NCBI GenBank assembly: GCA_021781745.1
Contig: JAJXWH010000021.1
Location: forward strand, 20,401 to 84,400
Direction of reading: 5' to 3'
Length of the DNA stretch: 64,000 bases
DNA from: Bacillota bacterium
GTDB taxonomy: Bacteria; Bacillota; Clostridia; Clostridiales; Clostridiaceae
Shown here: piece after piece, positions 30,987 through 41,551 of the stretch
Layout: each line of letters opens with the position of its first letter
How positions within the stretch are numbered: position 1 is the first letter of the stretch
Position numbers and translations under genes: made by a program
The notes under the pieces: model-generated
Told to the model about the DNA's origin: nothing
The model's input: the letters and a program-made list of their open reading frames with translations, nothing else
Database searches by the model: none

Positions 30987-31628
30987 CTATATATTTAAAA
31001 GATAAATCAATGATTTTCCTAAAGTCTCACACAGTCCTAAAATATCCATGTCCCTATTATTCATTGAGCTTATAGCTGCATCATCTAAAATGCCATCCAT
31101 AGCAACTCCTATGAAATTCATAAGCTTCTCCGCTTCAATAATTGGTTTGAAATCACCTTTTTCAATATGTTGAAGGATATATTCCATAAATCTGTTTTGA
31201 ATATAACTAAAACTTTGTTTAAAATTCATCATATCTATTAAATTCTCTGTTTCTTTTATATTCTGTGCATGAAGAACCAGCAATTCAAAATACATTTTTC
31301 CTCCCATTGTATCCTGCAATGACACAATATAATCTGCCATTATTTTGAAACCTTCCATTATAAAAACTTTTGGCTCTTTTTCTGCTGAAATCGCTTCATC
31401 CATTTGCTTTTCCATAATTCCAACAGGCGTATTACGATTAGCTATTTCTATATAAATTTCCTCCAAACTTGAATAATATCTATAAATAGCTCCCTGACTG
31501 AGCTTAGTTTCTTTAATTACATCCCTCATTGTCATTTCATATAAAGGCTTTTCTTTAATAACCTTAGCTGCACAATCCAATATAAATTTTTTTCTGATCT
31601 CCAAATATTCTTTTGTAACCTTTGGCAT
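30987..31628 (-). CDS. TetR-family transcriptional regulator
   Basis: N-terminal HTH (MRDVIKETKLSQGAIYRYYSSLEEIY). Confidence 0.92.
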   Translation of the reverse strand: MPKVTKEYLEIRKKFILDCAAKVIKEKPLYEMTMRDVIKETKLSQGAIYRYYSSLEEIYIEIANRNTPVGIMEKQMDEAISAEKEPKVFIMEGFKIMADYIVSLQDTMGGKMYFELLVLHAQNIKETENLIDMMNFKQSFSYIQNRFMEYILQHIEKGDFKPIIEAEKLMNFIGVAMDGILDDAAISSMNNRDMDILGLCETLGKSLIYLLNI

Positions 31629-31652
31629 TTTCTATTCCTCCTTATTTTAAAA

Positions 31653-31723
31653 TGACACACAGTCACTTATCTTAACTTACCATTTATATTTTTTCCTGTC
31701 AATATAAAAGTGACACATTATCA
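31653..31723. promoter_or_regulatory. Two TGACAC-type palindromes flanking a TTGACA box, candidate TetR operators
   Basis: TGACACACAGTCA (31653-31665) and TGACACATTATCA (31711-31723), both TGAC-N5-RTCA, upstream of tetR. Confidence 0.5.
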
Positions 31724-31769
31724 TTTTATCTTTTTATAAAAAAAAGAAATATTAGTCTAAGTATTCCTT

Positions 31770-32198
31770 TTAATCATTATTATAATTAGAACTACATGCT
31801 CCAACAACATCAGCATTAGGATATGAATATCCTCCAATGACATTCCCCTCTGATAACATAACATATACATTTACTCCATCTTTAGCATTATTATCTTGTC
31901 TTTCCATAGGATGATTTTTTACTGTAAAGCCATATACAACTATTTCTTTACCAAAATACTTTTCTGGTTCAACTGTTTGCGCACCCCATACTTTTTGATA
32001 TGGGATTGTTCCCTTTCCACCATAAAGTTTACTTTTTTCTAATGTATACTTCTGTATTTCGCCTTTTCGAGCAATAATCGTATATCCTTGAGATGTAACA
32101 AAATCTTCTGCTATCTTTTCATCACCAATAATATTTTGGGTACAGCCTATAAATGTTATAATTATTAATCCAATTAAAACAGATAATAATTTTCTCAT
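31770..32198 (-). CDS. Hypothetical lipoprotein
   Basis: Lipobox-like LIIITFIGCTQ; strong open frame. Confidence 0.7.
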   Translation of the reverse strand: MRKLLSVLIGLIIITFIGCTQNIIGDEKIAEDFVTSQGYTIIARKGEIQKYTLEKSKLYGGKGTIPYQKVWGAQTVEPEKYFGKEIVVYGFTVKNHPMERQDNNAKDGVNVYVMLSEGNVIGGYSYPNADVVGACSSNYNND

Positions 32199-32303
32199 AC
32201 AAGTCTCCTATATATTATTTTAATGTTTTATAGAAATTTTCAAGTTATCTTTTATCATATTATTATGTGCTCCTTGTGACTGCTCCACTCCATTGTAAGC
32301 GTA

Positions 32304-32519
32304 CTATAATAAGTACCTTGAAAATAAAAAGTCCTGGTTTCCCAGGACTTTTTTAAGTTCTACATTTTTAACCCTGCATTTATCTGGAAGAGATGCTGAC
32401 CAAGGCAAAAGCTCCTGCAGAAAATTTAGGTCTGTATCTGACATATGCTTTGGTATATTCTCTAATAAATGCGTTAAATAGTTATAAGGATTATGACTTC
32501 TATTGAAGAAGACAAACAT
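32304..32519 (-). mobile_element. C-terminal remnant of an IS66-family transposase
   Basis: NPYNYLTHLLENIP...LLPWSASLPDKCRVK resembles the IS66 TnpC C-terminus; the rest of the gene is absent. Confidence 0.6.
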
Positions 32520-32650
32520 AGATTTGGGGCTGTATGACTCAAAATATGCATTGGATTATGGGCTTATTATTTTTTGATCCTAATAAGGAAAAATACAAGG
32601 GGAAATTCAAAAACAACAGAATTTCCTCTTGTACTTTTTTCCATAAAAAA

Positions 32651-33358
32651 CTACATTATTTCTTCAATAGAACATACATTTCCAATAGTATGAAGCTTTA
32701 AAATATACTCTGCATGATCAATTTTTTTAGCCAAAGTTAAAGTCATTGTGAGTCCAATAATATGCCTGTCAAGTTCATTTGCTTTCTTAACTTCTATATT
32801 TGAAATCTTTGTTCCATCTGATTTTACAGTATTCATAAAGTTCGTAACACCAGTTATATCCTTAAGTTCAGCGTATACCTCTAATACTTTTGAATGATGT
32901 CTTGAATATAGATCTAGTCTATGAAGCCCTGTTACTACTCCAAATAAAAAGACACATGATATAATTGCACCTTCGTAAAATCCAATTCCTATTGCTAGAC
33001 CCATACATGCACAAGCCCAAAGACCTGCTGCAGTTGTAAGGCCTTTAACCTGATTCTTTCCAACAACAATTATTGTACCTACACCCAAAAATCCAATACC
33101 ACTTATTACTTGAGCTCCCATTCTACTTACATCACCTTTAAAGTTTAGAACATCATTCATGTACTGACTTGTTATCATTATCAATGTTGCGCCAATACAA
33201 ACTAAAATATGAGTTCTAAAACCTGCCGGCCTATTTTTTCTACCTCGTTCCGCCCCAATAATTCCAGCACAGACTGTTGCAAGTGTAAGTCTTAATATTA
33301 TAGATATAGTGTTGATCTCTCTCAAATAGACAGCTATTTCATTTATTTCTTCTACCAT
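32651..33358 (-). CDS. MgtC/SapB family membrane protein
   Basis: RLTLATVCAGIIGAERGRKNRPAGFRTHILVCIGATLIM ... GIGFLGVGTIIV ... GLTTAAGLWACACMGLAIG. Confidence 0.95.
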   Translation of the reverse strand: MVEEINEIAVYLREINTISIILRLTLATVCAGIIGAERGRKNRPAGFRTHILVCIGATLIMITSQYMNDVLNFKGDVSRMGAQVISGIGFLGVGTIIVVGKNQVKGLTTAAGLWACACMGLAIGIGFYEGAIISCVFLFGVVTGLHRLDLYSRHHSKVLEVYAELKDITGVTNFMNTVKSDGTKISNIEVKKANELDRHIIGLTMTLTLAKKIDHAEYILKLHTIGNVCSIEEIM

Positions 33359-33391
33359 ATAATCACCACTATAATTTATGACATATTTTCA

Positions 33392-36300
33392 TTAAATATT
33401 ACTATAATTAAATAAATCTAAAATTTCATTCTCATTTAAAGTATTTATAAACGTTCCTACTGACAAATCATCACTTAATATTTTATTTATCAATTCCCTT
33501 TTAGAATCCTGAAGCTCAACTATCTTTTCTTCAATAGTGTCACTTGATATTAACTTAATTACTTCCACAACATTTTTTTGTCCAATTCTATGAGCTCTAT
33601 CTGTAGCTTGATCTTCAACAGCTGGATTCCACCATGGGTCGAAATGTATTACAATGTCTGCACTAGTTAAATTTAATCCTGTACCCCCAGCTTTTAAGGA
33701 TACTAAAAAAACATTCTTTTCTCCATTGTTAAATTCATCAACCATTTTAATTCTATTTATTGATGAAACTGACCCATCTAAGTAAGAAAATTCAAATTGT
33801 TTTTCTTTAAGTATCTTTCCGATATTTTTTAACACTGAAGTAAATTGTGAAAATACTAATATCTTATGTCCTTCTTCAATGCTTTGTTCTAATAGTTCAA
33901 TTAGCGCATCTATTTTCCCACTGGTTCCTAAGTAATTATCCATAGTTACAGATGGATCTAAGCATATTTGGCGCAGCTTAGTTATATACGATAATATCTC
34001 AATTTTACTTTTAGTAAATTCAAAATCTTCTACTTTCTTTTGAATTAAATCTTTAACATAATTTGCATAAGTTTCATAAACCACTTTTTGTTCATCGCTT
34101 AAAGGTACTAATAACCGTTTTTCAATTTTATCAGGTAATTCTTTAATTACATTTTTCTTATATCTTCTAAGAATAAATGGCTTAACCAGTCTATTTAATT
34201 CTTCCAAAATTTCTGGACCTTCTTCAAGCCTTCTATAGTATCTACTAACAAATTTCTTTTCAGAATATAAATACCCTGGCATTATAAAATCAAAAATTGA
34301 CCATAATTCCATTAATGAATTTTCTATTGGTGTACCTGTTAATGCAAATCTATTCCTTGATTTTATTTCCTTAACAGACTTTGCACTTAAGGATAATTGA
34401 TTTTTAATGTTTTGAGCTTCATCTAAAATGCAATAGTCAAATTCCATATCATATAATTCTAAGTCTCTTCTTAATAGATTATAGGTTGTTATGATAACAT
34501 CATATTCTTTGTAATTTTTTATAAGCTTTTCTCTTTCATCTCGGCTTCCATTTGAAATTGCTATTTTCATAGAAGGTGCAAACTTTCTAAATTCATTTTT
34601 CCAGTTATATATTAAAGAAGTAGGTGCAATAATAATTGTTTTAGAATTAGGTTTAGATAATAATAATGTTATTGTTTGAAGAGTTTTTCCAAGACCCATC
34701 TCATCACCTAAAATACCACCAAATCCTAAATAATCTAAAGTTCTGAACCAATTATACCCATCCTTTTGATACTCCCTTAGCTTTGCTTGAAGGCCATATG
34801 GAGGCTGAAAAGACTTATCTTTAATATTTTTTAATCTGTCTTTTATTACTTTAATTTCTTCACAACCTTTTATAAATCTCATATTCTTATCTTCTAAATA
34901 ATCTTCAAGATAAGCTGCCTTATTCATTGGCACTTCAATTAAGTTATTATTTAATTCCTCTTCCAATAGCAAATTATCCATCAAAATTAAAGCCTCTTTT
35001 AATGAAGCTTCCTCTAAATCTAAAAATTCTCCATTTTCGAGTTTATAGTATTTTAAATTATCTCTGAAACTTCTAAGTATCTTAGCAGTTTCTTCATAGG
35101 ATAAATCTGCTATTTTAAATTCAAATTCAAAATAATTGTATTTCCCTTTTCGCACTTCTCCCTTAAAGTCAGATTTCTTAATATCTTTTAGTCCTTTAAA
35201 TCTTTCTGAATAAAATACTTCTCCATACTTTTGAATCTTTTCTATTTCATATTTAAAAAGTCTAAACGCATCCTCATCATCTCTAAAGAAAAACAATCTT
35301 CCATTGACTTCCTCAAAACCAAGACTTTTAAGCACTCCTAAAACTTCATGTTCTTTGTTCACATCTCTATAAATGATTTTATCTTTGTATTCATCGAAGT
35401 AATTAAATTCATGACCTTCATAAGAGACCTTAAATAATAAAGATATATCCTTATCTTTATCAAAATAAAAACTAAAGTTAACCGGTCCAATAACTACTTT
35501 ATCTCTTATTTCTTTTGATAAAGTTAAGTCATTTGTTACTTTTTGAACAGATGGTATTAATTCCGTTAATATTTTATTTTCATTACATTTATTAAAACTA
35601 ACTTGATTGGTTGCATTAAATATTTTTATATATGGAGACAGCCTTTCACATTGTTCTACTGATGGAATATAAATTGAAGTTCCATATAAGAATACATCTT
35701 CATTTTGTGTTAGAGGTTCAGGTATGCCGTTTGGAGCTTTTAATTCTATGATATCTTTTTTGCTGCTTAAAGCAAAAGGAATAGGCATATCTCCTTCTAT
35801 TATTTCAGATTCTAAGATTCTATAGAAAAAACCATCCCCTAAGAAAATTCGATTTTTTTTAACTATATTAAGAAATTCCTTAAACATTATATCTGGAATA
35901 GTTAGTGTTTTTCCCTCAATTAATTTATCTTGATGCCTTCTAAAGTTCCTATCATATTCAGCCAAAGTTTTAATATTATTCATGAATTTAATTAATCTTT
36001 TGTCTTCAAACGAAAAAGATTGTTTTTTTAAATCAAGGATAAAATCTTTACCATATTTTATTGGAACATTATTATAAATAGAAATTAAAAAAGAGTTAAT
36101 ATCTTTGACTATATACATTTTATTACTTCTATTTTTCAAACCTATTTTAAATTCCACTTGAAGCTTAGAAGACCAATTATTCTTATTTATAATAATATCA
36201 ACTTTAAGTTTATCCCTATCCGTATCACCAATAAGTAATGATAATAAATCATCATTATTATTATCTTTCAATTTTGATTTCGTACTTTTAAAATTTATAA

Positions 36301-36667
36301 CATTTGTAATTTTATTTCTTAAATTTTCGTCCTCATCAATTTCTCTTAAAAAGCTATAGAAGGTTACAACCAAATGTTTGCAACAATAATTATCCTTTGA
36401 AAATTCATTTTTTTCAAACTCTAAACAGCTGCAATGAGTTCCAATAATATCCTTTGTTATATTGTCAATTTCAATTTTACAAGAATATTCATTAAACAGA
36501 CTTTCTGAAACCACAAATGAATTTATCTTAATATAATCATTGTCTACATTAATATTTAAATCTTTAAGCAAATCATTTTTTAACACACGCTGTCCTTTAG
36601 CTAATATTGAATTAGTTATATTTTTACTAAAACCTTCTAGTAAAATTTGTTTTATCAAAATTATCAC
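33392..36667 (-). CDS. SNF2-family DEAD/DEAH ATPase with SWIM zinc finger
   Basis: HCSC...CCKH SWIM motif; GDEMGLGKTLQTI, LDEAQNIKN, DQATDRAHRIGQ. Confidence 0.96.
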   Translation of the reverse strand: MIILIKQILLEGFSKNITNSILAKGQRVLKNDLLKDLNINVDNDYIKINSFVVSESLFNEYSCKIEIDNITKDIIGTHCSCLEFEKNEFSKDNYCCKHLVVTFYSFLREIDEDENLRNKITNVINFKSTKSKLKDNNNDDLLSLLIGDTDRDKLKVDIIINKNNWSSKLQVEFKIGLKNRSNKMYIVKDINSFLISIYNNVPIKYGKDFILDLKKQSFSFEDKRLIKFMNNIKTLAEYDRNFRRHQDKLIEGKTLTIPDIMFKEFLNIVKKNRIFLGDGFFYRILESEIIEGDMPIPFALSSKKDIIELKAPNGIPEPLTQNEDVFLYGTSIYIPSVEQCERLSPYIKIFNATNQVSFNKCNENKILTELIPSVQKVTNDLTLSKEIRDKVVIGPVNFSFYFDKDKDISLLFKVSYEGHEFNYFDEYKDKIIYRDVNKEHEVLGVLKSLGFEEVNGRLFFFRDDEDAFRLFKYEIEKIQKYGEVFYSERFKGLKDIKKSDFKGEVRKGKYNYFEFEFKIADLSYEETAKILRSFRDNLKYYKLENGEFLDLEEASLKEALILMDNLLLEEELNNNLIEVPMNKAAYLEDYLEDKNMRFIKGCEEIKVIKDRLKNIKDKSFQPPYGLQAKLREYQKDGYNWFRTLDYLGFGGILGDEMGLGKTLQTITLLLSKPNSKTIIIAPTSLIYNWKNEFRKFAPSMKIAISNGSRDEREKLIKNYKEYDVIITTYNLLRRDLELYDMEFDYCILDEAQNIKNQLSLSAKSVKEIKSRNRFALTGTPIENSLMELWSIFDFIMPGYLYSEKKFVSRYYRRLEEGPEILEELNRLVKPFILRRYKKNVIKELPDKIEKRLLVPLSDEQKVVYETYANYVKDLIQKKVEDFEFTKSKIEILSYITKLRQICLDPSVTMDNYLGTSGKIDALIELLEQSIEEGHKILVFSQFTSVLKNIGKILKEKQFEFSYLDGSVSSINRIKMVDEFNNGEKNVFLVSLKAGGTGLNLTSADIVIHFDPWWNPAVEDQATDRAHRIGQKNVVEVIKLISSDTIEEKIVELQDSKRELINKILSDDLSVGTFINTLNENEILDLFNYSNI

Positions 36668-36760
36668 CTACATTTATATTTATTAACTTATCTTCGAATT
36701 ATAAAGAAAATGCTACATCTTAATCTCAAATTAAGGCATATGACTTACTATAACTCTCTT

Positions 36761-36952
36761 TTACTTATCCTTAATTTCCTTTATTCTCTTTATTAAATCT
36801 ATACTAATGTATTGTGATTTTGAAACGCCTTTTCTAAAATATCTTATTTGCTTATATTTCTTTCCTTGAAGCTCTATATCTAAAGTATCGATTCTTTCGC
36901 CTTTAAATATAGTTGGATCATCTTTGCCTTTTAAAAAAATATGTAATTCCAT
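36761..36952 (-). CDS. Small hypothetical protein
   Basis: 63-aa ORF, coding-like, in line with neighbouring minus-strand genes. Confidence 0.5.
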   Translation of the reverse strand: MELHIFLKGKDDPTIFKGERIDTLDIELQGKKYKQIRYFRKGVSKSQYISIDLIKRIKEIKDK

Positions 36953-37041
36953 AATATTTGAAAGAGCATATTTAAAATTTTATAGGGTAAATTAAAATAT
37001 ACTCATTATCCTCCTTGCTAAGTGTTTAATATAACTAAAAT

Positions 37042-38982
37042 TTAATTATTATTTTTATATTCTTCTATTGCTTCAGCAATTTCATTTAGGTATTCCCATC
37101 TTTCATACTTATTATCTAATTCCTTTTGAACTTCTTCTTTTTCCTTCATAAGTTCATTTAGCTTTCCATAGTTTGAAGAATTTTTAGTCATATCTGTTTC
37201 CAAAGACTTTATCTTTTCTTCCAAATTTGATATATCTTCATCTATAGTTTCATACTCTTTTTGCTCTTTAAATGTAAACTTTGGTTTATTTTCTTTGGTC
37301 CTTTCTCTTGTAATTTTATTCTTTTCATTCTTAATTTCATTTATATTCTTACTGACAGACTCTGCAGAATTAGCTTTTTCTATTTCTTTTGAAATTAAGA
37401 AATCACTATAATTACCGTTGTATACTTTTATACATCCGTTTCCTTCATAGGAAAATATCTTTGTACAAATTCTATCTAAGAAATATCTATCATGGGACAC
37501 TACAATTACTATGCCCATAAACTTATCTAAAAAATCCTCCAAGATTTTTAATGTTTCTATATCTAAATCATTTGTAGGTTCGTCTAAAATTAAGAAGTTT
37601 GGTGATTCCATAAGTACTCTTAATAAATGCAGCCTTCTCCTTTCTCCTCCAGATAATTTTTCAATTGGAGTATACTGCATAGAGCTATCAAATAAAAATC
37701 TTTCACACATTGTTGAAGCTGTTATTTTGCTGCCATCTTCAACCGGTATATATTCTCCACCTTCTTTAACATAATCAATAACTCTAAGTTTTTCATCCAT
37801 ATTACTATTGTCCTGAGCAAAACAACTTATTTTAACAGTATCACCAATTTCAATTCTCCCGCTATCTAGCGGTAAAATTCCTCTAAGTAAATTAACTAAA
37901 GTGGTTTTACCTGCTCCATTTTCACCAACAATACCGATTCTATCATTTCTTAAAAATATATAATTAAAATCTTTAATTATAGTTTTACTATCAAATGATT
38001 TACTCACATCATATAACTCAACTACTTTTTTTCCAAGTCTTGAACCTACAAACGATATGTCAACATCTTCTTGTCTTCTTATACTTTCAGTATTTACAAG
38101 GTCATCAAATCTTTGAAGTCTGGCCTTTTGCTTAGTACTTCTAGCTTTTGCTCCGCGCCTTACCCACTTTAATTCATTTCTAATTAATGCATTTCTTTTA
38201 TCTTCTTGAACTTGTTCAGTTTCTAATCTTTCAATTTTCTTTTCAAGAAATGCTGTATAATTACCTGGATATGAATATAAATTTCCTCTATCTAACTCAA
38301 TAATTCTATTAGTAACTCTGTCTAAAAAGTATCTATCATGAGTAATCATTAATAGTGCGCCTTTTCTTGAATTTAAAAACTCTTCAAGCCACTCTATTGA
38401 ATCAGAATCCAGATGATTTGTCGGCTCATCTAGAATTAAAAGATCACAAGGTGTTATAAGCGAACAAGCCAGTGCAATTCGCTTTTTCTGTCCTCCAGAT
38501 AAATTTCCCACTTTTTCTGAATAATTCTTTATTCCTAATTTAGTTAAAATAGTTTTTGCTTCACTTTCAATATCCCATAAATTTAATGAATCGATTTGTC
38601 CTTGTAATTTAATTAATTCGTTATTCAACAAATCATACTCTTCATTTTTACAATTATTAATTTTATCTAACAGCTCTTCATATTTTTTTAAGAGCTTCAT
38701 TTCTTTAGTATCTCCTTTAAAAACCTGCTCTAGTACAGTTGCATCTTTATCAAAAATAGGATTTTGATCTAAATATTCAATTCTAACATTTCTACCTTTA
38801 GTAATATTTCCTTCAAAAAATTCTTCTCGACCAGAAATTACTTTTAAAAATGTAGACTTACCAGCACCATTTATTCCAATTAAACCTATCTTATCACCAT
38901 CATTAATTCCAAGTGATACATCGTTTAATAATACCTTTTCACTATAGCTTTTATTTATATTATCTAAAGTAATTATATTCAT
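37042..38982 (-). CDS. ABC-F family ATPase (Uup-like)
   Basis: Two ABC domains (GINGAGKST, GENGAGKTT; LSGGQKKR, LSGGERRR) and coiled-coil C-terminus. Confidence 0.93.
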   Translation of the reverse strand: MNIITLDNINKSYSEKVLLNDVSLGINDGDKIGLIGINGAGKSTFLKVISGREEFFEGNITKGRNVRIEYLDQNPIFDKDATVLEQVFKGDTKEMKLLKKYEELLDKINNCKNEEYDLLNNELIKLQGQIDSLNLWDIESEAKTILTKLGIKNYSEKVGNLSGGQKKRIALACSLITPCDLLILDEPTNHLDSDSIEWLEEFLNSRKGALLMITHDRYFLDRVTNRIIELDRGNLYSYPGNYTAFLEKKIERLETEQVQEDKRNALIRNELKWVRRGAKARSTKQKARLQRFDDLVNTESIRRQEDVDISFVGSRLGKKVVELYDVSKSFDSKTIIKDFNYIFLRNDRIGIVGENGAGKTTLVNLLRGILPLDSGRIEIGDTVKISCFAQDNSNMDEKLRVIDYVKEGGEYIPVEDGSKITASTMCERFLFDSSMQYTPIEKLSGGERRRLHLLRVLMESPNFLILDEPTNDLDIETLKILEDFLDKFMGIVIVVSHDRYFLDRICTKIFSYEGNGCIKVYNGNYSDFLISKEIEKANSAESVSKNINEIKNEKNKITRERTKENKPKFTFKEQKEYETIDEDISNLEEKIKSLETDMTKNSSNYGKLNELMKEKEEVQKELDNKYERWEYLNEIAEAIEEYKNNN

Positions 38983-39164
38983 TAATTCTTAACTCCTTTG
39001 TGCATTATATACATTTTATTTTAACACAGTTAGTTAATAATCCAAAATCAAAGACAAAATATTAGGACGATCTTATTTGTTTCTAAAATACAAATATACT
39101 GCAATACATGATTTTTGATTCACTAATCTCTGCATTACAGTATACTTATTAATTTACAGTATTT

Positions 39165-39869
39165 TTATTCAATTAATGTAAAATCTACAATATATCTAGT
39201 ATGAGGCAAATATTCTACATGATACCTCTTTCCATTAATGATTCCTGGTTTAAAAACAAAACCCTCATTAAAAGTAATATTATCAACTAAAACAAAAGGT
39301 GAATTATCCCCTGTATCAGTTTGAATTTCAACTATTCCATCTATTGATCCATATTGATGATTAATCACATTCGGAATATCAATTACTACATTAAATGTTT
39401 TTTGAGTTTGACCTGCTAAAAAGAAAACTGCGAAAACACATGCTATTATAATAACAGCTGTTTGTTTCATTGCTTTACTTGGAAATTGAGCTGAATAATT
39501 TTTTATTATATTTAATAGGTTCGTTTGAAAAAAAGCAGCAAATATTTTTAACAGGAAAGCAATAATAAAAATTATACATAAAGGAACAATTAATCCCATA
39601 ATTAAAGATCTAATCATATATGTATATATAGGACCAATAATAATAACTAATAATCCACTAAACATTGCACCTATAAAAACTAATACAAGTAATATAAATA
39701 TTAGAAACATTATAAGATATGCAGAAAAACTGATAATGCTAAGTTTAATACCCTTGTTATTTATTAATTTCTTGATAATTTCTTTTGAATCCAACACCAC
39801 CACATCTTTCCAGATAAATAAAGTTACATATTTCAAATTATATGCCTTACATACATATTTTGCTATCAT
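39165..39869 (-). CDS. Hypothetical membrane protein
   Basis: Multiple TM segments. Confidence 0.65.
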   Translation of the reverse strand: MIAKYVCKAYNLKYVTLFIWKDVVVLDSKEIIKKLINNKGIKLSIISFSAYLIMFLIFILLVLVFIGAMFSGLLVIIIGPIYTYMIRSLIMGLIVPLCIIFIIAFLLKIFAAFFQTNLLNIIKNYSAQFPSKAMKQTAVIIIACVFAVFFLAGQTQKTFNVVIDIPNVINHQYGSIDGIVEIQTDTGDNSPFVLVDNITFNEGFVFKPGIINGKRYHVEYLPHTRYIVDFTLIE

Positions 39870-40051
39870 AGTATTGTTAAAAAATTTATTATAATATACA
39901 TTTTAATATATTATCACTAAACTAAAAACTACGTTTTAGACATACTTTACTTTACATAATATTTATTATATCTCTCAATTTATTTCGTTAAACCTAAAGC
40001 AATCTCTATAATTCACGAGCAAAAAAGGAACAGTTCGACTGCTCCTATAAA

Positions 40052-40858
40052 TTATTTTAATTCACTAATTAGTGTTTCTATATTCCTGTACTCCCTATCC
40101 TGATTATATACTTTCATAAATTCAGCTTTAGCTTTTTCTTCTTCTCCTAATTTTAAATATGTTAAACCTAAAAAGTAATTAACTTCAACTAAATCCCCAC
40201 TAAGTTCATCATTAGCATCTAATAATCTTTTAAATACTTTTAACGCTTGTTTATATTGTTCATTTAAGAAATATGCTTTACCAAGAAGTGAATCTTTAAT
40301 ATGTTTCATTATATTGTTATCTTCGAATTTAACAGCATTTAAATATTTAATTGAATTGTCATACTCTTCGATATTAAAATAACATGCTCCAACTAAATAA
40401 TTATATTTACTATTTGGCACCTTAAGAACATTACTTTTCAGTAAACACTCTATTGTGTCTTTATAATTCTCTTCCTTGTAATATATTGATGAAAGTAGCA
40501 CATAAGCATAGTTATTTTCTGAATTTATATTTACAGATTTTATTAAAGAATCCTTGGCATTCTCCATATTACCTTTACCAATTGAATCTAATGCAAGATT
40601 AAAATAAGTTGCTGAAATATTTTTAGGACTTCTCTTGTATAAGATAAATATTACAACCGATATTAATATTAATGCAATTCCACTATATAAATTCTTGAAG
40701 CATAGTATTATTCCTGAAATTAACATCCATATTACCCAGCTGCCATTAAGTTCTTGATATTTTCCACATTCGGATAGATCCATTTCATGAACTCTAATAT
40801 TATTTTTGTTTAGCTTTAAACTTTTATCTATCAAATTTTCTTTCTTCTTTTCTTCCAT
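40052..40858 (-). CDS. TPR-repeat membrane protein
   Basis: TPR-like repeats (YAYVLLSSIYYKEENYKDTIECLLKSN, YFLGLTYLKLGEEEKAKAEFMKVY) after a TM hairpin. Confidence 0.8.
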   Translation of the reverse strand: MEEKKKENLIDKSLKLNKNNIRVHEMDLSECGKYQELNGSWVIWMLISGIILCFKNLYSGIALILISVVIFILYKRSPKNISATYFNLALDSIGKGNMENAKDSLIKSVNINSENNYAYVLLSSIYYKEENYKDTIECLLKSNVLKVPNSKYNYLVGACYFNIEEYDNSIKYLNAVKFEDNNIMKHIKDSLLGKAYFLNEQYKQALKVFKRLLDANDELSGDLVEVNYFLGLTYLKLGEEEKAKAEFMKVYNQDREYRNIETLISELK

Positions 40859-41096
40859 ATGTTTTCTCCTATCTCATAAAAAATAATATAAAATTTTTAA
40901 GAACTTATTATTATAATACTTCATGTTTATGAATTTTTTTCGAATCATTTTATTGCTAAAATATACATGTTTTGCATTGTTATTATATCATATCCAAGAA
41001 TGAATATATAAATATTTTAATTAAAAATGTTTATGCTTAATTAGCAATATGTAAAACATAGATTATACATCAGAAATATTAATTGTAACAATATTA

Positions 41097-41130
41097 AATT
41101 TTCAGAATGTAATAGAATATTCTGAATTTA
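41097..41130 (+). promoter_or_regulatory. Pair of CodY-box-like sites forming an inverted repeat upstream of ilvB
   Basis: AAATTTCAGAATGTA and AATATTCTGAATTTA, each 11/15 to AATTTTCWGAAAATT; TTCAGAAT...ATTCTGAA arms. Confidence 0.45.
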
Positions 41131-41154
41131 TTTTTTTAAATTCTAAAAACTTTG

Positions 41155-41184
41155 TTGACAAGTTTCATGATTTTTGAATATAAT
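41155..41184 (+). promoter_or_regulatory. Sigma-A-type promoter of ilvBN
   Basis: TTGACA-N18-TATAAT. Confidence 0.8.
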
Positions 41185-41190
41185 TAATAC

Positions 41191-41481
41191 AAACATAATA
41201 ATGTAAAAACATTGAAGAGGAAGAGTACTTATATCATCAAAACGCAGAGAGAGAATGTTTGCTGTAAATTCTCATGAGATATATATCGAAAGTAGCCTTG
41301 GAGTTTTTAACCGAAATCTTTACTGAGAGTAGAATTAAACGGATTGCCTACCGTTAAAAAGGCAATAATATCGGATTTTTCCTGTATTATTAATAAGAGT
41401 GTATATTTAATTATACAAATTTAGGTGGTACCGCGGTGATTACATCTTCGTCCTATACGACATAGGGTGAGGATTTTTTTT
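41191..41481 (+). ncRNA. T-box leader upstream of ilvBN
   Basis: AGAGAGA stem I element, AGGTGGTACCGCGG T-box at 41423-41436, terminator CCTAT...ATAGG + T-run. Confidence 0.93.
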
Positions 41482-41551
41482 ATCTATTAATTTATTATTT
41501 ACATTGAATATTAATATAAAAAATATAATTTACTTCTAAGGAGTGATTTTC

